This document shows, piece by piece, positions 36,316 to 44,243 of a stretch of 64,000 nt of DNA. The stretch is from CBDCWT01 sp965223305 (GTDB lineage Bacteria; Planctomycetota; Planctomycetia; Pirellulales; Pirellulaceae): contig CBDCWT010000088.1 of the NCBI GenBank assembly GCA_965223305.1, positions 434,001 through 498,000 on the forward strand, written 5' to 3'. The notes below the pieces were generated by a model. The model worked only from the letters and a program-made list of their open reading frames with translations. It searched no databases and was not told the DNA's origin. Position numbers and translations under genes: made by a program. Within the stretch, counting starts at the first letter, position 1. Each line of letters opens with the position of its first letter.

Positions 36316-37418
36316 CACTCGGACCAGAGTTTAGAGTCCTCGCGGACGTGCCAATGCCGAGTACCGACCGGTTGGTCGGGGAGATCGATCGACGCGCGAA
36401 ATCCGCCGCTGGTCGTCTCGATTTCGAGCGAGGGGAAAGTTGCAGCGAGCTGCTCTGTGCCGAGCTCCCGGTTCGAGCTCGCCCAACGACCGTGCTGCTT
36501 GCGAAACGCTCGTTGGCGATGGTAGACGGCCATCAGTGCATCACGAACTGCCAGGTGAGGATCGGGTTCGAAGCGGGCGTCACCAGGTGTCGCGGTCGAG
36601 AATTGGACGAATCCCCATCGTTCGGGACGATGCATGTTGATGATGCCCTGTGGTGACCAAACCCAGTTGTCCTCACGCAGTCCGGCAACTTTCTGGTAGA
36701 CACCGTCTTTGACCTCGACTTGCCACTGGACGCGTGAGAAGCCGACTCGCCATTGGTCACCGTCAGCAGGTGGTGTGGGGCGATGTGCAAATTCAGCGAG
36801 CGCCCGCCAGGGAATACCAATCTCGACAGACCAGAAGTCGTCCGTGTCGTTTGGATCGTTGAGTGTGCCCGCGACGTGAACGGCTGTCTTCAGACCCGGA
36901 ATTTCCCAACTATTGTCAGCCCGACCGCTGTCGGTATACGGTTTGGGCAGGAACAGGTCCCATCCAGTGTTCAAGGCGTTGATTTCGAATTCGTAGTACT
37001 CGTGGTTGTCTCCATTCGGATCGATAAAGACCTCGAAGTCGTTGTCGTGAAAGATGACCGAGTCGTGCTGTTTCAAAGTCGCCCAAACATGAGGTTCTTC
37101 GAGCTTGGCAGCGAAGTAGAAGTAGTCGGAGTCCCAGAGCATCATGGCTCGGGTCTGAAAGCGCGGGCGAGGTTTGACATCTCCTTCGATGTCTACGAAA
37201 GGATCGGTCCAGGGGGCGGCTCGCCACGCATCGTCATCCAGCCGCCCATCGACGCGTATCCCAGAAGTGGCCTGATAGCAGACGTAGCCTTTGGGGACGA
37301 TCTGCCTCATGCTCGCCCACAGTCCATCTGAGTCGCTCTGGCCCTGGACGACAGTGGTGCAGAGCAGCAACAGCGACGCCAGTAGCAGCGGCAGTCTTGT
37401 CGTAGAAAAGCTAAACAT
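36315..37418 (-). CDS. Secreted CBM9-like carbohydrate-binding protein
   Basis: Secreted protein of 367 residues. A signal peptide (LPLLLASLLLLCTTVVQGQ) is followed by a CBM9-like beta-sandwich: IRVDGRLDDDAWRAAPWTD, MLWDSDYFYFAAKLEEPHVW, NDFEVFIDPNGDNHEYYEFE and DGDQWRVGFSRVQWQV are the usual landmarks of the family that binds the reducing end of sugars. ATG 37418 is used because the alternative upstream start is a GTG overlapping the previous gene; ATG lies ten bases after that stop. It ends the operon with DUF1592 and DUF1552 genes. It may present a bound glycan to the cell-surface machinery, though a catalytic role is not visible. Confidence 0.8.
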   Translation of the reverse strand: MFSFSTTRLPLLLASLLLLCTTVVQGQSDSDGLWASMRQIVPKGYVCYQATSGIRVDGRLDDDAWRAAPWTDPFVDIEGDVKPRPRFQTRAMMLWDSDYFYFAAKLEEPHVWATLKQHDSVIFHDNDFEVFIDPNGDNHEYYEFEINALNTGWDLFLPKPYTDSGRADNSWEIPGLKTAVHVAGTLNDPNDTDDFWSVEIGIPWRALAEFAHRPTPPADGDQWRVGFSRVQWQVEVKDGVYQKVAGLREDNWVWSPQGIINMHRPERWGFVQFSTATPGDARFEPDPHLAVRDALMAVYHRQRAFRKQHGRWASSNRELGTEQLAATFPSLEIETTSGGFRASIDLPDQPVGTRHWHVREDSKLWSE

Positions 37419-37428
37419 GGTTGGCACG

Positions 37429-38850
37429 CTATGCACGGATGGCGTCTACCGAAGTGGACTGGCGGTTCTGAGGGCCAAGGTGTTGGTTGGAGCCCATTGC
37501 AGAGAGTATCGTATTGTAGACATCAATGCCTTCGGCTCCGACATCGATGATCTGACCGGTTTTAAGCCGACCGTTTCCCCCGGTAATGCAATGGAAGACG
37601 CCTGATAACTCGCGCTTGGAGTCATTGTGACGACCGTCTCCCGACTCGGTGGAAATCGTGATGAGCGAGTTTTCGAGAATCGTGCGACCGTTGGCTTCCA
37701 TCGAGTCCGCATCGTCGAGCCGATGCAGAAAATAGGCTACTTCACGCATCTTCATGTGAGCATGCGCCCGCAGCGCCTCGTTACTCTTCTTTTCATCGAA
37801 CTTGTGCCACCACTCATGACTACATCCCCGATCTCCGGTAGCGTTATGCTGACCGGCGTCGTCGAACGTCCATAACTTCTTACCTGCGTATTCGTAGTCG
37901 CCTGTCAAGCGAATCCGCTCGCCGGCGGCAAGAAACGTGAGTGCCCCGAATCGTACGCGATCCATCTGAATGGCGAGGGCGTACAAATCCGCGAGGAGAC
38001 GCCATTCGGTTGACAGTTCTTGGAGCGTAATGTCGATTCCCATACCTCCAGGGTCTGCCGGACCACCGTGAGGAATTATCGAGCGGGGCGGCACTTTCGG
38101 TGCGCCCTGTTGCTTGTCCTTTAGAGCAAAGGCACGTTGTTCGAACTCGCGAATGCGGTCGAGATGATCGGCCACACGTGCTTTGGACGCCGAACCGAGA
38201 GGTGATTGAGGGCCGGTGTAGAAGCGATAGTCCTCAATCACGGTGTCCAAGATGCTCTGCCTCAATCGTTGACCGCCGGGATCACCATCTTCGGAGACGG
38301 ACACCGCGCCAAACACTCGGTCAAAGAGATCGCGGGGTTTCTCCTGAATCGTGGCCGCCACTGTGCCGTCTTGCTTATAGCTATGCACATAACGGCCGAT
38401 TCGGCTGCGTCTGAAGAACGTTCCGGCAATCAGCGTTGGCACCATGCCCCGCGGCAGCCCCTGTGGATAGTGGGCCTGACGAATCACCTGATCGATCGAC
38501 GGGCCGCCGGCCTTGGCCTCGCCATTGGGCGCTTCCGCAGTAAACGCACCGATGGCTCCGTCATAGTGAGCGTTGCTGCCTTTCTCGTCACAACGCACTT
38601 GATCCACGTTCCGCATGATGAGCAGTTTGTCGCCAAGTGGCTCGAGTGGTTCAAGAACCCCTTCGAAACCCTCGCTCTGAAGCGGCGACGGAATCCCCAG
38701 TCCGAAAAACACGTTGAACGCTCTCACGGGCACCTGAGGTTTCGGGGCGGCCCCGGCTACCGAAACCATCTCCTCCAGCAGCGGCAGACCAATGGTCGCT
38801 GTACCAATACCCCTGAGCAGCACACGTCGATTGATGTGGGTTGTTTTCAT
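37429..38850 (-). CDS. DUF1552 family protein
   Basis: Protein of 473 residues with a twin-arginine-type signal (INRRVLLRGIGTATIGLPLL) at the N-terminus. Signature stretches are FNVFFGLGIPSP, GDKLLIMRNVDQ, GGPSIDQVIRQAHYPQG and the C-terminal NALRAHAHMKMREVAYFLHR region, followed by ENSLITISTESGDGRHND, all typical of DUF1552. The family is almost always encoded next to a DUF1592-type cytochrome protein, as here, and is related in fold to alkaline-phosphatase/sulfatase-like enzymes (DUF1501 relatives). The biochemical function is unestablished. It lies 153 bp downstream of the DUF1592 gene and ten bases upstream of the CBM9 gene. Confidence 0.86.
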   Translation of the reverse strand: MKTTHINRRVLLRGIGTATIGLPLLEEMVSVAGAAPKPQVPVRAFNVFFGLGIPSPLQSEGFEGVLEPLEPLGDKLLIMRNVDQVRCDEKGSNAHYDGAIGAFTAEAPNGEAKAGGPSIDQVIRQAHYPQGLPRGMVPTLIAGTFFRRSRIGRYVHSYKQDGTVAATIQEKPRDLFDRVFGAVSVSEDGDPGGQRLRQSILDTVIEDYRFYTGPQSPLGSASKARVADHLDRIREFEQRAFALKDKQQGAPKVPPRSIIPHGGPADPGGMGIDITLQELSTEWRLLADLYALAIQMDRVRFGALTFLAAGERIRLTGDYEYAGKKLWTFDDAGQHNATGDRGCSHEWWHKFDEKKSNEALRAHAHMKMREVAYFLHRLDDADSMEANGRTILENSLITISTESGDGRHNDSKRELSGVFHCITGGNGRLKTGQIIDVGAEGIDVYNTILSAMGSNQHLGPQNRQSTSVDAIRA

Positions 38851-39003
38851 GATTCTCTAGGGCTCTTTTGACTTTCCTGAAGGTGTGTGTTGTCTTGCCA
38901 CTTGGTCAGTAGGAACTTACCAAGAGCCTCAGTATGTTTGTGCGCGAAACGTGGTTAGTGCCCGTATTGACTGCGTAACAAAAGCGCGACGCGGCAATGA
39001 GCG

Positions 39004-41601
39004 TCATTTCGGGGCCTCCGTGCGTGTGAGCTGCACCAGATCGCTGGTCACGATTGCCGTGATCAAACTGGCATAGGTTCCACCTTTCTGCCAGGCAGCT
39101 TGATGAATCTCTCTGACCGCGGTCGTGTCCCCAGGACCGAGAGGGCGACCGAGGCTGAATTGGGTCAACTTCCGGGTGATTGTCTCCTTCACGCGAGGAC
39201 TGTTAGCGAGCAGGTCCATGAACTCAGAGGTGGTTTGGTACTTCACCGGTTTCGCTGCACCGGGAAACAGGAGTTCGCCGTCTTCGCGCAGTTGGTTTCC
39301 GTGCTTGTCTTTTTCCCTAAAGGTGCCTAGACCGTCGAACTTTTCAAAGGCGAAGGCCAGCGGCTCGAACTTAGCGTGACATCCACCGCAGGCGACATTC
39401 CCAATCCGCTGTTCTGCAATAGTCCGATGAGAAAGGCCGGGCTTTGGCGGAACTGGCGTGGTGTCGAGGCCGGGTGGCGGATCTTTCACCGTGCCGCGCA
39501 AGAGATCATGCAACACGAACAAGCCCCGAGTAACCATCGAGCCGTCGTCGCCACCAACCGTCAGCACACTGCCCTGCGTCAACAAACCGCCGCGAGCTGG
39601 TACCTCCGAGACATCGTAACGGACGTGTTCCTGCGGAGGCAAACCGTAGTGTTTGGCCAGACGCGGCGTGACGTACGTGAGCTGGGCGTTGAGAAGTTCT
39701 GACAGGGGGCGTTGTTGCCTCCAGGTGACATCTTCAAAGAACGCCAATGTTTCCTCACGCATGTCGCCGGCGAGCTCAGGGTTCCAGTCGGGGTAGATCT
39801 CGCGACTTGGCTGAAGATTGTCGAGACGATCCAAATTGAGCCATTCCGACAGAAAACGATGCGACTGCTGGATGGCTCGTTCGTCCTTCAGCATCCGCTG
39901 CACCTGCGACTCGCAACGCCCGCGATCCTGCAGCTCACCTGCCTCGGCGGCCCGCATCAGCTCCTGGTCGGGCGGACCACCCCAAACGATGTAACTAATA
40001 CGGGAGGCCAGTTCGTAGTCGGAGACAGGCCACGGCGTCCCATCGCCCCGCTGGCTTTCGATCCGGTAAATGAACCGAGGCGATTGCAACATGGCCTCGA
40101 TCATCAAGGCCACGGCCTGCTGATAGTCGCCGCCGGCGCTCGCCACCGTCGTCGCAATACCGCTGTAGTTGCTGATCTCGCGGTCGTTGAGCGGGCCGCG
40201 CAGAAGCCACTTGCCCACAGCAGCCGTAAAATCGCGCATCGTATCGTCTGTCGACAAGCTGCGGCTCTTTGAGAATTTCGCTGCGAACTTCAGCACGTCC
40301 ATGCGGCTGGCGATGATACTTGCCAGTCTCGCATACGAGGCAACGTGCTTGAGATCAACATTCAAATTGTAGGCCGTATTGCTGAAGCCATCCGCCCGCA
40401 AGTCTGGCGGCAGGATCTCGCGCGCCTCCTGTTCGATGTCCACCCCAACTACGGCGCGGACCGTCTCGATGTACTCCGATACCGTAAGCCGTTGGACCCA
40501 GATGTCGGCGGCTGCATCGCTATGAGCGTAAGTCGCGGGGTCAATGACATCTCCCGACCAAAACGCGCCGTTTGCGATCCAGCGGCGCAGCGTCGCTTTG
40601 TCCTCGGCGGACAGCGGTGCACCCGCGGGTGGCATGTCATTCGAATCAATTTGTTGCCACAGCAGGCTGTCCGCGACCTTGCCGGGAATGATTGCCTCGC
40701 CGCTCTCGCCACCAGCAAAGGCGGTCGCCTTTCGAGACAGATCCAAACGGCCCTTCTTGGAGCCGGAATCGTGACATTCCAAACAGCTTCGCGCCAGCAA
40801 AGGTGCGACGCGGGTCTCGAAGAAGCGGGATTGTTCGGTCTGTGCCAGCACCGCCGCCGACCGCGGCCGGTGTCCAGCCACGAAGTTGCCGGCGACCTCG
40901 TCGGCGGACAACGCCCGACTGTAGATGGCCACCAGATGCAGTTCGCCCAACCAAGGGCGATCGCCAGTCATCTCGTTGGCCAACAGCAAAGGGAACTCGG
41001 CGCTCCAGTTGGAGAGGTTGCCAGTGGACTTCTTGGTTACTTTTTTCCGGTTGCCGTCTAAGTAAATCGTACCGGCGCCCGTCGCATCGCGCGTATAGAC
41101 GAGGTGCGTCAGTCGACGATTCGCAGTGCCCCTCGGCGACGCCGTCTCTGGCAAACCATTAGCATCTGTTTCGGTGGTGCGGAAACGCGCGCGGTATTGC
41201 TTGCCCTCCTGCCCGAGCGTGAAGTTGCGCTGTCCTGAATCGGCGGAAAGGGAAACAATCCTTGCCGGGCCCCGCTGCCGGTCGCTGTTCGGTCTGATCC
41301 ATGCCTCGATCGTGGCTGCGTTCGATCGCCGGATAGCGTCAACGATCTTCTTCGCCGGTCCGGACGAGCTAATTGTTGTCGCTGAGCGAATCGACAACGC
41401 GCCCCTTTGCCAGTGGACGGCAGACAACTTGGAGATCTTCAAGTTAAGCGGACTGCCCACACCCGAACGATCATGCACAACGTCGCCTTGACCGGAATCG
41501 AATCTGTACAGTACCTCAAGACCGCGATCTGTCCGTTCTGCCGCGCGCGCCGAAGAACATAACAGCACGCATAATGTGACCGCTACTGATCGACCAAACA
41601 T
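39004..41601 (-). CDS. DUF1592/DUF1588 planctomycete cytochrome c protein with LamG domain
   Basis: Exported protein of 865 residues. After a signal peptide (VAVTLCVLLCSSARAA) comes a LamG/concanavalin-like domain (about 25-220: VLYRFDSGQGDVVHDRSG; NAATIEAWIRPNSD; GELHLVAIYSRALSADE). A planctomycete cytochrome-c motif follows (CLECHDSGSKKGRLDLS, CxxCH). DUF1587, DUF1592, DUF1588 and DUF1585 stretches then appear (LTVSEYIETVRAVVGVDIEQ; ESQRGDGTPWPVSDYELASR; ARGGLLTQGSVLTVGGDDGS; VACGGCHAKFEPLAFAFEKF). It is a predicted periplasmic or surface haem protein of unknown reaction. ATG 41601 is chosen from the signal peptide. Downstream partner of the GntR gene by 67 bp. Confidence 0.86.
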   Translation of the reverse strand: MFGRSVAVTLCVLLCSSARAAERTDRGLEVLYRFDSGQGDVVHDRSGVGSPLNLKISKLSAVHWQRGALSIRSATTISSSGPAKKIVDAIRRSNAATIEAWIRPNSDRQRGPARIVSLSADSGQRNFTLGQEGKQYRARFRTTETDANGLPETASPRGTANRRLTHLVYTRDATGAGTIYLDGNRKKVTKKSTGNLSNWSAEFPLLLANEMTGDRPWLGELHLVAIYSRALSADEVAGNFVAGHRPRSAAVLAQTEQSRFFETRVAPLLARSCLECHDSGSKKGRLDLSRKATAFAGGESGEAIIPGKVADSLLWQQIDSNDMPPAGAPLSAEDKATLRRWIANGAFWSGDVIDPATYAHSDAAADIWVQRLTVSEYIETVRAVVGVDIEQEAREILPPDLRADGFSNTAYNLNVDLKHVASYARLASIIASRMDVLKFAAKFSKSRSLSTDDTMRDFTAAVGKWLLRGPLNDREISNYSGIATTVASAGGDYQQAVALMIEAMLQSPRFIYRIESQRGDGTPWPVSDYELASRISYIVWGGPPDQELMRAAEAGELQDRGRCESQVQRMLKDERAIQQSHRFLSEWLNLDRLDNLQPSREIYPDWNPELAGDMREETLAFFEDVTWRQQRPLSELLNAQLTYVTPRLAKHYGLPPQEHVRYDVSEVPARGGLLTQGSVLTVGGDDGSMVTRGLFVLHDLLRGTVKDPPPGLDTTPVPPKPGLSHRTIAEQRIGNVACGGCHAKFEPLAFAFEKFDGLGTFREKDKHGNQLREDGELLFPGAAKPVKYQTTSEFMDLLANSPRVKETITRKLTQFSLGRPLGPGDTTAVREIHQAAWQKGGTYASLITAIVTSDLVQLTRTEAPK

Positions 41602-41668
41602 GTAGGCTGATAAAACGCGCTCGTTCGAGTGATTTGTCAACGTCTTCTCCACACGAGTCTCTACCTCT

Positions 41669-42355
41669 CTAGCGACCGGTCCGACGTGGCCAGAAACGCT
41701 CCAACCCTCTATCAAGATGGTCGTACATCGCCTGCCCCGCACGGTCACCATCACCGTCAACTAAGGCGTCGAGTATGGCTTGGTGCTCTGCATGCACATC
41801 AGCGAGACAGGCCGGAGACCTTTGACCAACTCGAAAAATCACGCGTTGTACTTTGTCCCGCAGCTGCTGCATGACTCGGACAATCTCTTCATTAGCGAGG
41901 AATCTGCACAGCAACTGGTGGAATTCAGAGTCCGTTCGCACAAGTTCGATGCTTGTCCCGCCTGATGCCAAATCACGATAACAACTCAGATTCTCTCTAA
42001 GCAACTGAACCTGATCTTGGCTCAACGTTCCGGCAAGCCGTCTCATGACGAAGGGCTCTAAGGCCAGGCGAATCTCAAAGTGATTCACGACATCGCGCAG
42101 AGACATCTCGCACACGACGACACCCTGCTGCGGCGCCAGCGTCATCAGTCCTTCGGCCTCGAGTCGTTCTACAGCCGCGTGAACCGGCGTCTTGCTCATA
42201 CCCAATCGGGCCGCCAACTGGCGCACCGACTGAACAGTGCCGGCTGGCAGGTCCTCAGTGAGTATAAGCTGCTTGAGCTCCCGGTACGCCTGCTGCTTCA
42301 TCGCGACAGTTCGGGACCTGTCGAGGGAAGTGGCGGGTTGGATCGTGTCGGTCAT
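41669..42355 (-). CDS. GntR-family regulator with FCD ligand domain
   Basis: Transcription factor of 228 residues. The winged helix-turn-helix (about 20-80: AYRELKQLILTEDLPAGTVQ; VRQLAARLGMSKTPVHAAVE, RLEAEGLMTLAPQQGVVV) is followed by an all-helical FCD domain with metal-site residues in DSEFHQLLCRF and ADVHAEHQAILDALVDGD. FadR/FCD members usually sense organic acids or sugar acids. A perfect 20-bp palindrome lies 46 bp upstream of the start and is the obvious candidate operator, so it is probably autoregulated and controls the DUF1592-DUF1552-CBM9 genes downstream. Length is normal for the family. Confidence 0.9.
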   Translation of the reverse strand: MTDTIQPATSLDRSRTVAMKQQAYRELKQLILTEDLPAGTVQSVRQLAARLGMSKTPVHAAVERLEAEGLMTLAPQQGVVVCEMSLRDVVNHFEIRLALEPFVMRRLAGTLSQDQVQLLRENLSCYRDLASGGTSIELVRTDSEFHQLLCRFLANEEIVRVMQQLRDKVQRVIFRVGQRSPACLADVHAEHQAILDALVDGDGDRAGQAMYDHLDRGLERFWPRRTGR

Positions 42356-42400
42356 GGCCCAAACTGGAAACGCCCGGAGTAACTAGCGTCTGCTGAGGAT

Positions 42401-42420
42401 CTTACTGGCATGCCAGTAAG
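42401..42420. promoter_or_regulatory. Perfect palindrome, likely GntR operator
   Basis: CTTACTGGCATGCCAGTAAG is a perfect 20-bp palindrome, 46-65 bp upstream of the regulator's start. The core TGGCATGCCA has the spacing expected for a dimeric GntR/FadR-type protein. No second copy of the full site was noticed in front of the downstream genes, so control is probably from the regulator's own promoter. Confidence 0.75.
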
Positions 42421-42530
42421 ATGTCAATTAGTTCGATGGTCGAGGCGCGGCGGCAGTCGAGCGGCCGGTCGTCAAATCCGTCTAAACCGAATCGGGTCCG
42501 TCTCCAGTAGTCGTGCAGCTTCTAACTCTT

Positions 42531-42628
42531 TCCTCACTCTCCCCTCGGGGAGAGTCGGCCCGAAGGGCCGGTGAGGGGGAACCGTCCCCGGACGCTACGC
42601 GTCGGCTTGGCGGGGGAACCGTGGGCTA
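42531..42628. repeat. Family B palindromic repeat
   Basis: CTCTCCCCTCGGGGAGAG is a perfect palindrome, followed by GGCCCGAAGGGCC, also palindromic, then GGGGAACCGTGGGCTAA. The whole unit recurs at 50.75-50.84 kb. It runs directly into repeat copy 4 and, after that copy, into a family C unit and a family A unit in the same order as at 50.84 kb. Confidence 0.85.
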
Positions 42629-42807
42629 ACCCGGATTATTCATGAGCGATCTGCTGCGAGGTCGTAAGTCCATCCGTGGCTTCGTCATGCTTCACAATTC
42701 TCCCTCGACGTATTGCTTCAATACGCCTGCGGAAGAATTGCTCGCCTTCCTTGCCACGAACGTACTTACAACCTCTCGCCACGATCTTCATGAATAAATC
42801 CGGGCTA
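42627..42807 (+). repeat. 180-bp palindromic mobile repeat, copy 4
   Basis: Flanked by CTAA on both sides. The 42531-42857 repeat cluster has a close relative at 50745-50911 in which the junction reads GTGGGCTAACGCCCAG with no insert. Copy 4 therefore lies exactly at that CTAA, giving a direct view of an occupied and an empty site. This copy has one extra A near its right end (GAATAAATCC), making it 181 bp including flanking TA. Confidence 0.92.
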
Positions 42808-42830
42808 ACGCCCAGCGGCTGATTTGGAGC

Positions 42831-43062
42831 GTAGCCGAACTCGCCAGAGTTTGGCGGATTTCATGAGGTGTAGAAGCTGCACAGCCTCCCAGGAGGGCGG
42901 GGCGCGATGAGGTGTCGAGCTGGGAAACCCACTTTGCATACATGCAGAGGGGGCAACGGCTGTTGAGGAGTTCTTGTAGCCGAATTCGCCAGAATTTGGA
43001 CCAATCGGCAGTTCGCCAAACTCTGGCGAGTTCGGCTACGAGCCATCGCGGAGTTCGGCTAC
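42831..43062. repeat. Family A palindromic repeats
   Basis: One forward unit at 42831-42857 (GTAGCCGAACTCGCCAGAGT) is followed, after about 120 bp without recognisable content, by a forward/inverted pair at 42976-43039 and an extra half unit (GAGTTCGGCTACGG) ending at 43062. They lie upstream of the isocitrate dehydrogenase gene and leave about 130 bp for its promoter. Confidence 0.82.
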
Positions 43063-43193
43063 GGCCGGACAGCGAAGTCCCCTTGTACGGGGCCTCTAGG
43101 TGACGGTAGTTTTACTGCGCCCCTTCGCAGTCGACTCGCTGCCGGAAGGCACTCCACTGTGGAGACTTTCCTTTCCCATTTCAAGGACGCGCT

Positions 43194-44219
43194 ATGTATC
43201 AAGTGGTTTCTCTCGCCGGAGACGGAATTGGGCTGGAGGTGACCGCCGCCGTGCATCGGATTCTCGCTGCCGCCGACGCACCGGTCGAATGGGTGGAACA
43301 CCAAGCGGGTTTGGCGGCGCTCGAACAAGGTTCTGAAGTACTTCCCAGCGAAACGATAGAGGCGATCCGCCATCACGGTGTGGCGCTTAAGGGGCCTTGC
43401 ACGACTCCCGTAGGAAAAGGTTTCACATCGGTGAACGTCCAGCTGCGAAAGCAGCTGGACCTGTACGCCGCAGTCAGACCGGTGCGCAACCTGGCCGGTG
43501 TGACAACGCGTTTCCAGGATGTTGATCTGATCATCATCCGTGAAAACACCGAGGGACTGTACAGCGGCGTCGAGAACCAGCTTACTGACGACGTAGTCAT
43601 GAGCATGAAGATCGCTACGGAAACGGCTTGCCGGAGAATCGCACATTGGGCCTTCCGATACGCCACGCAGAAAGTCCGCAAGAAGATCACGGTTCTTCAC
43701 AAAGCCAACATCATGAAGATGACAGACGGTCTTTTTCTGCGTTGCGCCCGTGAGATACACCGCAGCGAGTATCCGAACATCGACTACGATGAGTTGATTA
43801 TTGACGCCGGCAGTCTGCGGTTGGTGCAACATCCGGAACGGTTTGATGTGTTGCTTCTGGAGAATCTTTACGGCGATGTGGTGAGCGATCTATGCGCCGG
43901 TTTGGTGGGTGGCCTCGGTGTCGTGCCCGGTGCCAATCTCGGTGACGATTGTGCAGTGTTCGAGGCGGTTCATGGTTCGGCACCAGATATCGCTGGTCAA
44001 GGGGTCGCTAACCCCCTGGCGCTTCTGATGTCGGCCGTCATGATGTTGAACTACTTGAGTGACAAGCGGGACGATGACGGCTGTCGAAGTGTCGCGCGCC
44101 GGATCAAAGAAGCTTACAGTCAAGCAGTTGCGGATGGCCAAAAGACACGGGACTTGGGTGGCGATCTCGACACCGAGGGATTCGCAGAGGCTGTCATCGA
44201 GCGGTTGACCGACGAATAG
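43194..44219 (+). CDS. NAD-dependent isocitrate dehydrogenase
   Basis: Beta-decarboxylating dehydrogenase of 341 residues converting isocitrate to 2-oxoglutarate in the TCA cycle. SLAGDGIGLEVTAAV is the N-terminal family start, and KGPCTTPVGKGFTSVNVQLR with RKQLDLYAAVRP holds the isocitrate-specific Ser/Asn and Arg ligands. IIRENTEGLYSGVE and ELIIDAGSLRLVQHPERFD follow. LLLENLYGDVVSDLCAGLVG carries the metal Asp residues, and EAVHGSAPDIAGQGVANP the nucleotide-binding loop. The pattern fits the short NAD-type IDH group rather than isopropylmalate dehydrogenase, although homoisocitrate or tartrate relatives cannot be fully excluded. AAGGACG sits seven bases before ATG. Monocistronic. Confidence 0.88.
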   Translation: MYQVVSLAGDGIGLEVTAAVHRILAAADAPVEWVEHQAGLAALEQGSEVLPSETIEAIRHHGVALKGPCTTPVGKGFTSVNVQLRKQLDLYAAVRPVRNLAGVTTRFQDVDLIIIRENTEGLYSGVENQLTDDVVMSMKIATETACRRIAHWAFRYATQKVRKKITVLHKANIMKMTDGLFLRCAREIHRSEYPNIDYDELIIDAGSLRLVQHPERFDVLLLENLYGDVVSDLCAGLVGGLGVVPGANLGDDCAVFEAVHGSAPDIAGQGVANPLALLMSAVMMLNYLSDKRDDDGCRSVARRIKEAYSQAVADGQKTRDLGGDLDTEGFAEAVIERLTDE

Positions 44220-44243
44220 GCTGTGCCTAAGAGACCGATCCGT

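Noticed and set aside
38206..38871. 221-residue plus-strand frame opposite the DUF1552 gene
   Set aside because: Antisense shadow; the minus strand carries all the DUF1552 signatures.
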